From assembly GCA_964530165.1 (NCBI GenBank), contig CAZGYE010000001.1:1-64000 (forward strand): a DNA stretch of 64,000 nucleotides. The letters are read 5' to 3'. Positions within the stretch are counted from its first letter, which is position 1; every line of letters begins with the position of its first letter. The DNA is from CAZGYE01 sp964530165. GTDB lineage: Bacteria > Planctomycetota > Planctomycetia > Planctomycetales > Planctomycetaceae. Of the stretch, positions 33,799-44,147 are shown piece by piece. The notes beneath the pieces are model-generated. The model was given only the letters and a program-made list of their open reading frames with translations, was not told where the DNA came from and ran no database searches. The position numbers and the translations under genes were made by a program.

Positions 33799-35271
33799 GT
33801 GACGGACTACTCCCTTTCTCCCTTGCCGCTGGTGGAAGAGCTCTCGCCGTGTCCCGACGTGATGGACGTGCTGCGCGCGTTTGCCAACCAGCCGGATGTG
33901 CTGTTACTGGAGAGCACTCTTCAGCGGGAAGAGGTGGGACGCTACTCATTTCTGACCGCCGATCCGTTTGAATTTTTCGAGTGTCAACAGGCTGTGTACG
34001 GCCTCGATCCGTTTGCCGCACTCCGTAGCCGGTCTCGTGAACTCACTGCGGAAACCGTTCCGGGATTGCCGCCGTTTCAAGGCGGGGCGGCTGGACTTCT
34101 CTCATACGAGCTGGGCGGCACGTGGGAACGAGTGCCGGTCCCGCTCGGCGACGAGTTCCGACTGCCTGCGTTGGCCGTCGGACTCTACGATTGGGTCATC
34201 GCATGGGACCATGCCCAAAACCGGGCGTGGGTCATCTCGCACGGCTTCCCCGAAACTGACGCCGCACGCCGCACCGACCGGGCGGCCCGTCGGCTCCGGG
34301 ATGTCGTCGCGGCACTGAAATCCCTGGGATTCCGGAAATCCCAGGGATTTGCTCGCTCAGCACCCGCAGCGTGGGGCAGGCTTTCCAGCCTGCCCCCTAT
34401 TCGGGCCGAGAACCTGGTCCGTCAGTGGCCTGCACCCGGACCGGACGGACTGACCAGCAACTTCTCGCCGGGCGGTTACCTCCGCGCGGTGCAACGCGTG
34501 ATCGACTGCATCCATGCCGGTGACGTGTTTCAGGCCAATCTCTCCCAGCGGCTGCTGTATCCCGCTCGGCGAAGTCCGCTGGAACTCTACGAACGCCTGC
34601 GCCACTGCAATCCGGCTCCGTTTGCCGGCTATTTCGCGCGGGATGATTGGGCCGTCATCAGCTCATCGCCCGAACAGTTCGTTTCGCTGCGCGCCGACGA
34701 GGTCCAGACGCGGCCGATCAAAGGAACCCGCGGACGACGGCACGGGCCGGAAGCCGATTTGTTCACCCGCGACGAGCTCCGTGAGAGCGAAAAGGACCAG
34801 GCCGAAAATGTGATGATTGTCGACCTGCTCCGCAACGATCTCTCGCGGGTCTGTGCGCCCGGTTCCATTCGCGTCTCGCAGTTGTGTGCGGTCGAAACCT
34901 ACGAGACGGTGCAACATCTTGTTTCTGAGATTCACGGCACGCTGTCTGCGGGCCAGGACGCGTGGGGCCTGTTCGGCGCGGTTTTTCCCGGCGGGTCGAT
35001 TAGCGGCGCCCCGAAGGTGCGGGCCATGGAGATCATCGCCGAACTGGAACCGACCGTCCGGGGGCCGTATTGTGGGAGTCTGTTCTATGCCGGCTTCGAC
35101 GGACACATGGACAGCAATCTCCTCATCCGCACGCTGACGTCTCGGGGCGGATGGATCCAATGTCCCGTCGGCGGCGGCATCGTGGCGCAATCCGATCCGG
35201 TGGCCGAGTATGAAGAAACTCTCCACAAAGCCGAAGGAATGCTGCGGGCCTTGTCGGGTGATCGCCAATGA
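33799..35271 (+). CDS. pabB: Aminodeoxychorismate synthase component I
   Basis: A 490-residue chorismate-utilising enzyme that, with PabA, aminates chorismate to ADC for p-aminobenzoate. PIKGTRGRR carries the PabB-type lysine (TrpE has PIAGTR), and GGSISGAPKVRAMEIIAELEP and VGGGIVAQSDP complete the active site. The N-terminal domain is LPLVEEL ... FFECQQAVYG. The linker between domains (about residues 170-215) contains two in-frame palindromes (34318-34350, 34373-34396). The GTG at 33799 is the best start: the upstream frame is translated octad repeat. A ribosome site is weak. The stop overlaps pabA (ATGA). The neighbour DUF6513 also uses an aniline precursor. Confidence 0.92.
   Translation: MTDYSLSPLPLVEELSPCPDVMDVLRAFANQPDVLLLESTLQREEVGRYSFLTADPFEFFECQQAVYGLDPFAALRSRSRELTAETVPGLPPFQGGAAGLLSYELGGTWERVPVPLGDEFRLPALAVGLYDWVIAWDHAQNRAWVISHGFPETDAARRTDRAARRLRDVVAALKSLGFRKSQGFARSAPAAWGRLSSLPPIRAENLVRQWPAPGPDGLTSNFSPGGYLRAVQRVIDCIHAGDVFQANLSQRLLYPARRSPLELYERLRHCNPAPFAGYFARDDWAVISSSPEQFVSLRADEVQTRPIKGTRGRRHGPEADLFTRDELRESEKDQAENVMIVDLLRNDLSRVCAPGSIRVSQLCAVETYETVQHLVSEIHGTLSAGQDAWGLFGAVFPGGSISGAPKVRAMEIIAELEPTVRGPYCGSLFYAGFDGHMDSNLLIRTLTSRGGWIQCPVGGGIVAQSDPVAEYEETLHKAEGMLRALSGDRQ
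34318..34396. repeat. Two in-frame palindromes in the pabB linker
   Basis: Palindrome 1 (34318-34350) has 14-bp perfect arms, AAATCCCTGGGATT and AATCCCAGGGATTT, around CCGGA. Palindrome 2 (34373-34396) has arms GGGGCAGGCT and AGCCTGCCCC around TTCC, the same core as at 25899-25921. They encode LGFRKSQGF and AWGRLSSLPP respectively. Confidence 0.88.
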
Positions 35272-35936
35272 TTTTGCTAATCGACAATTACGACAGTTTC
35301 GTTTACAACCTGGCCCGCTACCTGGCCGAGATGGGTTGCGAGACTCAGGTTGTGCGCAACGACCAGGTGAGTGTGGCTGAGGTCCGCGCGCTGCGGCCGG
35401 CGGCGGTCGTGCTGTCTCCCGGCCCAGGCGCGCCGCGCGAAGCCGGCGTGTCAATCGCGCTGGTTCAGGAACTTGCGACTACGGTCCCGATGCTCGGGGT
35501 CTGTTTGGGTCACCAGGCGATTGCTGCGGCACTGGGCGGCCGAGTGATTCGCGCCCCGGAGCCGGTTCACGGCCGGACGTCGCGGATCCATCATGACGGC
35601 CGGAACATTCTAGCCGGTTTGCCGAGCCCGCTGTGTGCGACGCGGTACCACTCGCTGATCGTCGACGAAGACTCGCTGCCGAACGATCTGGTCGTGACCG
35701 CGCGAACGGACGACGGGCTGCCAATGGCCATCGCGCATCGTTCTGAGCCGTTGTTCGGTGTTCAATTTCATCCCGAATCGGTGCTGACCGAGTCGGGTCA
35801 CCGTCTGCTGCGCAATTTTCTGACGCTGGCTGGAATTTCGGCCGGCGATTGCCCGAGCGGCGATTTCGTCGCACCGCCCCCAAAGCCGGGATGGGTCGGC
35901 GACAAATCGCCGCGAAGCCAGCCGCTGCATTGGTAG
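35268..35936 (+). CDS. pabA: Aminodeoxychorismate synthase component II (glutamine amidotransferase)
   Basis: A 222-residue class I glutamine amidotransferase giving ammonia to PabB (or possibly TrpE). The fold starts LLIDNYDSFVYNLARYL. The nucleophile Cys79 is in GVCLGHQAIA, and the His/Glu pair is in FGVQFHPES. The ATG overlaps the pabB stop by four bases. The family normally ends near residue 190; the last 32 residues (from SAGDCPSGDF) are extra and are encoded by a hairpin repeat (35857-35913), so the tail is probably acquired. In planctomycetes without a separate trpG partner it may be amphibolic; that cannot be tested here. Confidence 0.93.
   Translation: MILLIDNYDSFVYNLARYLAEMGCETQVVRNDQVSVAEVRALRPAAVVLSPGPGAPREAGVSIALVQELATTVPMLGVCLGHQAIAAALGGRVIRAPEPVHGRTSRIHHDGRNILAGLPSPLCATRYHSLIVDEDSLPNDLVVTARTDDGLPMAIAHRSEPLFGVQFHPESVLTESGHRLLRNFLTLAGISAGDCPSGDFVAPPPKPGWVGDKSPRSQPLHW
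35857..35913. repeat. Hairpin repeat encoding the PabA tail
   Basis: The arms GCGGCGATTTCGTCGC (35857-35872) and GGCGACAAATCGCCGC (35898-35913) are complementary apart from small mismatches around a 25-nt centre. The reading frame passes through it without a stop, extending PabA. Confidence 0.75.
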
Positions 35937-36109
35937 CTTCGACACGTCGGCGGCACAATCGAGGCGGCCGGCACAACCGCAACTTCCCCAATGCTACATC
36001 CCTGGGCGCTTGCCGAACTGTGTGATACGTCACATCGGATCCTGCGCCTGGCGCCGATAGGAAGCGGTAGTAAAACGGGTACTCGAGGAATCGACGCCAG
36101 GAGTTCACG

Positions 36110-37063
36110 ATGCGCCTCTTCCGGATTCTATCGGTTATTTGTGTTGTATCAATCGTCGGGATGGCAACTCTCTCGTCGTCGGCTGCGGAGCCGGCGAAGA
36201 AATGGCACACGAGCTTTCCCTCCGCTCAAGCCGAGGCCAAACGGCTCAACCTTCCCATTTTGCTGCATTTCTATGCTGACTGGTGTCTGCCGTGCCGGCG
36301 CATGGAACGCGACGTCCTTAAGTCCCCCGAGCTCTTGAAGCAGTTGGGAGACCGGGTGGTCGCGGTGAAACTCAACGCCGATCGGCATCAGGCTCTCGTT
36401 CGGCGGTACGACGTGCGTGCCTTACCCACCGACATGTTCGTCGATCCGGATGGTCGTCCGCTTGCCAGAAACGAGGGATACCGGAACAAGTCGAGTTACC
36501 TGGCTCAAATCGCGGAGGTCGGCGCCCGTTTCGCGAGTTCGGAAAAAGTCCGGGTCATCACCAACACAACACATCGGGCACTTTCCGAAGCAGGCGACTC
36601 CGCAGCGGAAGACCAACCCCCGGTCGTCCAAGACGGCGATGTGATTCCGGATTTCCAGGCCGGCCGACCGGCGACCACGGACACTGCTGAGAAAACCGGT
36701 CCCTCGATCGGTCTAGACGGCTACAGCCCCGTCGCGCTGGCGAAACGGCGCAAATGGCGAAAAGGCAAAGCGGCGTTTGCAGCGAAGCACAAAGGAATCA
36801 TTTACTACCTGGCCAGTGCCGAGGAACACCGGGAATTTCAAGCCGATCCGCAGCGTTACGCGCCGCGATTGCTGGGCTGCGACCCCGTTTTGCTTGGGGA
36901 AACCGACCGCGCGATCGTCGGCAGCATCCGCTACGGCGCCTATTATAACGGCGAACTCTACTTGTTCTCCAACAGAGAAAACCGCGAGCAGTTCAAGCAG
37001 CATCCGAAACGCTACATCCAGTCCAGACATGTACTGCGGACCGAGCGGACCAGGCTTCGGTAG
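36110..37063 (+). CDS. Secreted thioredoxin-like protein with two YHS-like modules
   Basis: A 317-residue exported protein with a Sec signal (LFRILSVICVVSIVGMATLSSSAAE). The thioredoxin domain (about 35-145) has a redox pair in WCLPC (Cys59, Cys62) and a cis-Pro in RALPTDMFVD, so a periplasmic disulfide-active role is likely. After a Pro/Thr-rich linker two YHS-like copies follow: GLDGYSPVALAKRRKWRKG ... YYLASAEEHREFQADPQRYAP and IVGSIRYGAYYNGELYLFSNRENREQFKQHPKRY. YHS modules bind metals or heme-type partners in some systems. The ATG has AGGAG upstream. It is monocistronic and converges with the amidohydrolase. The partner is unknown. Confidence 0.83.
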   Translation: MRLFRILSVICVVSIVGMATLSSSAAEPAKKWHTSFPSAQAEAKRLNLPILLHFYADWCLPCRRMERDVLKSPELLKQLGDRVVAVKLNADRHQALVRRYDVRALPTDMFVDPDGRPLARNEGYRNKSSYLAQIAEVGARFASSEKVRVITNTTHRALSEAGDSAAEDQPPVVQDGDVIPDFQAGRPATTDTAEKTGPSIGLDGYSPVALAKRRKWRKGKAAFAAKHKGIIYYLASAEEHREFQADPQRYAPRLLGCDPVLLGETDRAIVGSIRYGAYYNGELYLFSNRENREQFKQHPKRYIQSRHVLRTERTRLR

Positions 37064-37089
37064 CAGCCTGTTGAAAGGAACCGTCTTGA

Positions 37090-37133
37090 CGAGCCGCGAC
37101 CGTCAGGGAGCGGTCGTTTCTCCGAGCGGCTCG
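37090..37133. repeat. Nested hairpin between convergent genes
   Basis: Outer arms CGAGCCG (37090-37096) and CGGCTCG (37127-37133) enclose an inner stem CGACCG / CGGTCG (37097-37116). It ends at the amidohydrolase stop codon. There is no T-run, so it is called a repeat rather than a terminator. Confidence 0.6.
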
Positions 37134-37134
37134 A

Positions 37135-40100
37135 TCAATTGGTTTCGGTCTTCTTGGTCACCTTCGAGCGAGAGTTCTGTATTTCGTGGAGCCTTCGGCG
37201 GTAGCGATGGTAAAACCGCGTTTGTCGGCTTTCGGGCGGATGCGGCCTGCCTTCGATGAACACCCCTTTGATCTGGGTTGTCTGTTGCAAAAGAGACCCG
37301 TCAGAGATGACGAGGTTGGCCCACTTACCGACGGTCAGTGAACCGACGCGCTGGTCGATCCCGAGGATTTCCGCCGCCGAAAGGGTGACCGCCCGCAGCC
37401 CCTCTTTTTCGCTCAATCCGTAGGCGACCGCCATGGCCGCCTCGAAGGGCGCGTTCCGGCTGTTCGAGGCACTGTCGGACCGAATACAGAATCTGACGCC
37501 GGCCGCCTGCAACCGGCCCGGATTGGCATACGGGGCGTCGAACGGGTCGAAGCCGGCGACGGGACGTCGCATGACCGGTCCGACAATGACCGGAACGTTG
37601 CGTTTCTTCAACTCATCGGCGACCTTCCAGGCATCGGCGCCGCCGGTGATGACGATGTTCAATTTCTCTTTCTCGGCGAACAGGAGCGCTTCGGCGATTT
37701 GCTTCCGCGAGTTCGCTTCGATGAAGACCGGTTTCTTGCCGTTCAAATAGGGACGCAATGCCTCCAGCCGTGGGTCAGAGATCGGACCCGGCCGTTTGTT
37801 CTTCGCCCGATCGGCACGCCACCGACCGTACAGCCGGGCCTGCTTGAGGAATTCCCGGAGCTGGTCGGTCTGTTTCTTGGCATTCGAACCGCCGGGCCAA
37901 TTGATTTGCAAACCGGCTTCGACGTCGAAAACCATGTCCGGCGCCGTCCACCCGTCGAGCTTCATCAACGAGACCTGCCCGGAAATGATCCCGCCGGTGG
38001 GACGAATCAAGACGATGGTGATGCCGCCGGCGCGGGCGACGGGAATCAATTCCGAATCCGGGTTGACGGCGACTCCCGCGCGCAGGTCCGGCTGGAACAG
38101 GCCGCTTTCGGCATAGTCGTGTGTCTCGCGGACTTTGCCGATTTCCACCAGTCCCAGCGTGCTGCCGGCGTCGATCAAACCGGGAGACACGTGCAAGCCG
38201 GCCGCGTCAATCGTCTTCGTCCCGCTGGGAATTTTGACATCCGTGCCGAGTGCGGCAATCTTCTTCCCCTGGATCAATAAGGTTCCCGCCGCGATGTCGG
38301 GGCCGTCGATCGGATGCAGAGTCGCACCAACAATGGCGTATCGGCCGGTCGGTGATGTGCTCAGATCGAGTTTCTTGTTGCGAATCTTTGGTGGCGGGAG
38401 GACCAAAGCCGGCGGGTGCGCCGAAGCTTTGGCCGCTGCAGCCGACATGACCGTCGGCGCGTGTTCGCGCGAGAAATAGACCTCGCCCTCGATCAACGTC
38501 AGTTCGCACCGCGAGAAGGCGTTCAAGGGATGACCGCTGAAAATCGCCAGATCGGCGTCCTTGCCGATTTCGATCGATCCCATCCGCTTGTCCAGACCAA
38601 GCTCGCGGGCGGCGTTTCGCGTGATGGTCTGAAGCGCCTCTTCGGGGTGCATGTTGCCGTAGCGGACCGTCTTGGCCGCCTCCAAATACAAGTGCCGCAT
38701 CAGTTCCGGGTTGTCGCTCTTGATGACGACGTTGGCGCCGGCCTCTTTCAAGAGAGCTGCGTTGTACGGTGTGGCATCATACGCTTCGACCTTGTACGCC
38801 CACCAGTCGGCAAACGTGCTGCAACTGGCGCCATGAGCCACGATTTCCGGGGCCACCTTGTAACCTTCCAGCACGTGCTGCAACGACCAGACACGGATGC
38901 CCAGGTTCGACGCGACTCGCAGTAACATCAGAATCTCGTCGGCCCGGTAGCAGTGCGCATGAATGAACTTCTCGTGGTTGAGGATGTCAGCGAGGACTTC
39001 CAGCCGCAGATCACGGCGAGGAGGCAACAACACATCCCGTTTGCCCTTCTGCTTGGCGCGGGCGCGGTCGTACTCCAGCCACCGGCGGCGGTAGTCGGCC
39101 GCTTCCAGAAACGCCCGGTTCAGCGTCGCTTCCACACCGAGCCGCGTATTCGGGAACCGCGTGCTGCGGAACTTCACGTTCTCGCCGAGCGCGAATTTCA
39201 CCCCTTGCGGACTGTCAGCGAGAATCTGATCAGCCGCATCCGCACCATACTTGAGCTTCACCACGGCATCCTGTCCCCCGATGACGTTCGCCGATCCATG
39301 CAGAATTCGGGCTGCGGTGACTCCGCCGGCCAACGCATGGTACTCGGAGGGGTCGTCGGTGTTGATGACGTCCTTGATCCGCACTTCCGGCACGATCGAT
39401 TGTGTGGCTTCGTTGACGCCGCCGGTAATCTTGATGTGGGTGTGCGTGTCGATGATGCCGGGCATCACAAAGCGTCCGGCGGCGTCGATGACGGTCATGC
39501 CCTTCTCGGGCTTCAAGCCGGGACCGATGGCGGCGATCTTGCCGTTCTTGACCAGGATGGACGTTTTCGGCAACATTTTCCCCGTCCCGGTTAGAACCGT
39601 GCCGTTGGAGATGAGGACGTTGCCGCCGGTTTTGATCGGCCGCAGCAGCCGGTCACTCTCCAGCTCGGTCGGCTGTTGTTCCGTCTTTGGTTTTGCGGCC
39701 ACTGCCGGTGCATCGTGCGTGTCGTCCGGGGCCAGTCTGAGCTGAACCGGATTGTCCGACTTCGGCTGTTTGGGTTCGACCCGGCCGGCCGACCATTTGG
39801 TGACGGCGCCGAAGGGCGGTTTCAAGTCGCCAGCCAGCTTCTCACCGTCAACCTTTCCGGAAAACTTCAACCGGACCGCGCGTGCTCCGGCGCCGATGGC
39901 AACGACAAAGTGGACGTCCTTGTCCTTGACCGATCCCGAGGTCAGCTTGCCGTTTCCCTGCTCGCTGGTGAACGCACCGGTCAACCGGGCGCCGTCTTGA
40001 ATCAGTTCCAACGTAGCGACGACCTTTCCATCGGCCGAGAGGATGATGAGTTGCCACTGACCGCTCAAATTGACGCCGGAGGCCTTGCCGTCCTTCTTCG

Positions 40101-41538
40101 GGACGACAGGCTTGGCGTTGGTGTTGTACTCGAACATCCTGCCGTCGACCAAAACGTAGCGAACTTTGCTCTCTGCATGGTCGAACGGCCCGGTGGTCAC
40201 CACCACGTGCGCAAGTTTGCCCGGACTCAACGTGCCGAGACGGTCTTCGATGCCGAGTATCCGAGCGGCGTCGATCGTCAGCGCGGCGAGTGCGGCGTCA
40301 CGATCGAGACCTTTCTCAATTGCCCAGCGCAGCCCCTTGAACACGTCGGCTCGGTTCTTCAAACCGTGGGAGCTGACGGCAAAACGAAGCCCTCGACGGC
40401 GCAACTCGGAAAGCCCGCGGACACGCTGCTTCCAGCGTTCGAGGCGGTCTCGCTGAACGCGGAGCGGGTCTTTGACGTCGGCAACGAGTTTGGTTGACGG
40501 CTTGGGAGTTTCGACCTTCGGCTTCTCACCAAAGTCAACCTGCAGGATCAGATCGACCTTTTCTCGCTGCAATCGGTCGAGCGTACGGTAGGCATCTCGG
40601 ACGCCCCACAGAGTCGCCGGGATTTTTTGCTCGGCGGCGAAGTCCAGCGCCCGGTGAATGTCGTCCTTCGTACTCACCAAGAAAACCGCGCGCCGTTGTT
40701 TTGCCAGCACGTGATCCAACGCCTCGAGAGCCGCGTCGACGGGCGGGCGCCCAATGTTACTGGCGCCGCCGGCGTAGAGCTTCACATGCTGAGCGTGATA
40801 TCCCGCGTCGAGAAACGCCTGCCGGAGATGGGCGGCGGCTCCCATGAGCGTGGCGGGATAGCTGTTGCCGCCCAGCGCCAACAACTGGAATTGGCTGAAC
40901 GTCGATTTCAGCAATAGGGATTCGCGGAACGGGGCGGCGCTCGTCGAGAGCAGAACTCCCTGCCCGCTGGCAATGCGTCCCGAGGGCAATACGTGAACGT
41001 CGGTGAAACCGAGCGTGCGCAGCGACTCGAAGAGGGCGGCGTTTGGCTTCAGCGAGTCACCCGCGCGAAACTCCGGAGTGAGTCCGCGGCGATTGTCGGG
41101 ACGCGTGGCGGCGAGAACATAACGGCTGAAGTCGACTTTGCGACCCGCCGCCGGCACGGGTTTTTTGGCCGGGTCGAGCAGCTCGGATGTTGCCGCGTCG
41201 ATGAATCCGGGATAGACCCTCAGGCCGTCTCCGTCGATGACCTGTGCGTCGGCAGGCACTGCGGCCTTGGAACCGACGGCAACAATCAAACCGTCGCGGA
41301 CGATCAGATTCGCATTCGCGATGACTTTGCCCGGTTGAGTCACCAGCGTCGCATTCACGATCGCGAAAGTCCGTACCTGAAAACCGGCGACCCGCTCTAA
41401 GTCGGCCGGAGCCGCGGAAGCGAATGGGCGATGCAAAGCACAAACGGCGACGCTCAACAACAAGAATCGGACCGCAACCAGTCTTGGGCGGGCCAAGAAG
41501 CATCGTTGCTGGAATGATGGAGTTTTGAGGCTACGCAT
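37135..41538 (-). CDS. Secreted triple amidohydrolase-fold fusion, one active-looking unit
   Basis: A 1467-residue exported protein with a Sec signal (LVAVRFLLLSVAVCALHRPFASA). It holds three amidohydrolase (imidazolonepropionase-like) units. Unit 1 (about 50-510) and unit 3 (about 1060-1467) keep the beta-sandwich and barrel framework (VYPGFIDAATS, VSPGLIDAGSTLG) but lack the H-x-H. Unit 2 (about 620-1045) is complete: PGIIDTHTH near 697, HAHC near 859, QHVLEG near 885 and SDNPEL near 940. A beta-rich insert (ANLSGQW-type, residues 490-610) separates units 1 and 2. The start at 41538 gives the signal; the longer frame is rejected. Substrate unknown, perhaps a peptide or cyclic amide. Confidence 0.85.
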   Translation of the reverse strand: MRSLKTPSFQQRCFLARPRLVAVRFLLLSVAVCALHRPFASAAPADLERVAGFQVRTFAIVNATLVTQPGKVIANANLIVRDGLIVAVGSKAAVPADAQVIDGDGLRVYPGFIDAATSELLDPAKKPVPAAGRKVDFSRYVLAATRPDNRRGLTPEFRAGDSLKPNAALFESLRTLGFTDVHVLPSGRIASGQGVLLSTSAAPFRESLLLKSTFSQFQLLALGGNSYPATLMGAAAHLRQAFLDAGYHAQHVKLYAGGASNIGRPPVDAALEALDHVLAKQRRAVFLVSTKDDIHRALDFAAEQKIPATLWGVRDAYRTLDRLQREKVDLILQVDFGEKPKVETPKPSTKLVADVKDPLRVQRDRLERWKQRVRGLSELRRRGLRFAVSSHGLKNRADVFKGLRWAIEKGLDRDAALAALTIDAARILGIEDRLGTLSPGKLAHVVVTTGPFDHAESKVRYVLVDGRMFEYNTNAKPVVPKKDGKASGVNLSGQWQLIILSADGKVVATLELIQDGARLTGAFTSEQGNGKLTSGSVKDKDVHFVVAIGAGARAVRLKFSGKVDGEKLAGDLKPPFGAVTKWSAGRVEPKQPKSDNPVQLRLAPDDTHDAPAVAAKPKTEQQPTELESDRLLRPIKTGGNVLISNGTVLTGTGKMLPKTSILVKNGKIAAIGPGLKPEKGMTVIDAAGRFVMPGIIDTHTHIKITGGVNEATQSIVPEVRIKDVINTDDPSEYHALAGGVTAARILHGSANVIGGQDAVVKLKYGADAADQILADSPQGVKFALGENVKFRSTRFPNTRLGVEATLNRAFLEAADYRRRWLEYDRARAKQKGKRDVLLPPRRDLRLEVLADILNHEKFIHAHCYRADEILMLLRVASNLGIRVWSLQHVLEGYKVAPEIVAHGASCSTFADWWAYKVEAYDATPYNAALLKEAGANVVIKSDNPELMRHLYLEAAKTVRYGNMHPEEALQTITRNAARELGLDKRMGSIEIGKDADLAIFSGHPLNAFSRCELTLIEGEVYFSREHAPTVMSAAAAKASAHPPALVLPPPKIRNKKLDLSTSPTGRYAIVGATLHPIDGPDIAAGTLLIQGKKIAALGTDVKIPSGTKTIDAAGLHVSPGLIDAGSTLGLVEIGKVRETHDYAESGLFQPDLRAGVAVNPDSELIPVARAGGITIVLIRPTGGIISGQVSLMKLDGWTAPDMVFDVEAGLQINWPGGSNAKKQTDQLREFLKQARLYGRWRADRAKNKRPGPISDPRLEALRPYLNGKKPVFIEANSRKQIAEALLFAEKEKLNIVITGGADAWKVADELKKRNVPVIVGPVMRRPVAGFDPFDAPYANPGRLQAAGVRFCIRSDSASNSRNAPFEAAMAVAYGLSEKEGLRAVTLSAAEILGIDQRVGSLTVGKWANLVISDGSLLQQTTQIKGVFIEGRPHPPESRQTRFYHRYRRRLHEIQNSRSKVTKKTETN

Positions 41539-42557
41539 AGCAATTGGGTCCGTGCGAGAAGGCGAGCGGGACTGGGAACGGCCCTGGCATGACGTCGTAA
41601 GCTCTTTCAGCACAAGTGGTTGCCAAGTTGACACATCCCGCGCACTGGTCAGCGCGATTCTGCGGATTGATGCGATTCGTTTGCGATTGTCTAGATTAAC
41701 AAAGGCTGGGAGTGGTTGCCAGAAGTGGGTGGAAAGTCGCAATTTCTTGTGAAACCGGGCAGAGATGAATTGACACAAATGAGTTGAAGGTTATGATAAG
41801 GAAGGCCTTGGGGTCGAGAAGACTTGTTCGCTACGTGCGTAACTTCCCTCAAGCGCGTGTTGATCCCGCCAACAAGAGTTCTATTGGGAGCGAACAAGAG
41901 AGGACGTCGGCTCAACGGCTAGGTACCCCTGTTTCGTGGAAGTTGCTGACAGAGTCTTGCTGTGGGCAAGCCCGTCTGACCAATGTGCCGCAAGGGGTGC
42001 TCCTGTACTCGGAGGGGGGGTACTGGCTTTCTCTTGACACTCGGTTCGCGAAGTCCAGCGAGCAGGGATTTTCGCAGGTCTTCAAGAAGAGACCTCATCG
42101 ACTTCCGTCGCTCGTTGAACTTGTCAGCCTCGGTTGATCGCGGCCGGGTGAAGGGATAAGAATCGGCTGAAGTTTCTCCAGCCGATGGTTGTGCAAATTC
42201 GCCGCACTTGGATTCGCAGGAAGTAACGTTTCCTTTTCTCCGCAGGGTTTAAGGCAGGTTTTCTGTCGCCGTTCACGCTTCGGCAACCCAAGGCGCGCCC
42301 TGATTGTTCGAGGCGTGGGTGGCTGTTTCCGGCGTGGCCCTGCTCGTAGGCGGAACGGGATCGAAACGACGTGCGACATCGGTTCGACGTGCATCGGGAA
42401 GTGCCGATGGTTGGCGCTTCCTGGTTACGATTCGGGACCGGCATCCGAGGATGATCGTGAATGCGTCGACGTGACCGAGAGTCTTGATTGCTCTTATTGA
42501 ACGCGAGCGGAATGTCGTTCGTACACTCGCACGTCCTTGAAGAAATGGAATGTGTTT
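41539..42557. other. Long non-coding divergent region upstream of rho and the amidohydrolase
   Basis: A stretch of 1019 nt between divergent genes. One weak plus ORF (41793-42137) has no recognisable family and poor codon pattern; I do not call it. No tRNA or hairpin terminator was seen. Both promoters must lie here. A long untranslated leader for rho, as in other bacteria with Rho autoregulation, is possible but not shown. Confidence 0.55.
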
Positions 42558-44062
<1,505 letters not shown>

Positions 44063-44063
<1 letters not shown>

Positions 44064-44139
44064 AGAGTTGAGAGTCGAGAGACCTCACGAACGCAACCGC
44101 AAACCGTCTCCTCTCAACCCGCAACGTTCGACTCTCCGC
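44063..44139. repeat. Period-7 dyad array (11 heptads) at the rho stop codon
   Basis: GAGAGTT, GAGAGTC, GAGAGAC, CTCACGA, then CGCAAAC-type units, then TCTCAAC, CCGCAAC, GTTCGAC, TCTCCGC. The GAGAGTT half is complementary in type to TCTCAAC/GTTCGAC. It starts on the last base of the rho stop codon and ends 8 nt from the anti-sigma gene stop, so it lies between convergent genes. Confidence 0.75.
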
Positions 44140-44147
44140 GCTCTTAT

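Noticed and set aside
33799..35936. Anthranilate synthase (trpE/trpG) instead of pabB/pabA
   Set aside because: The PIKGT motif with lysine is the PabB form, whereas TrpE has PIAGT; the DUF6513 context also favours p-aminobenzoate.
37090..37133. Intrinsic terminator between convergent genes
   Set aside because: A good hairpin but no T-run on either strand.
41793..42137. Plus-strand ORF of about 114 codons upstream of rho
   Set aside because: No recognised family, no good ribosome site and an unconvincing codon pattern; left as non-coding.
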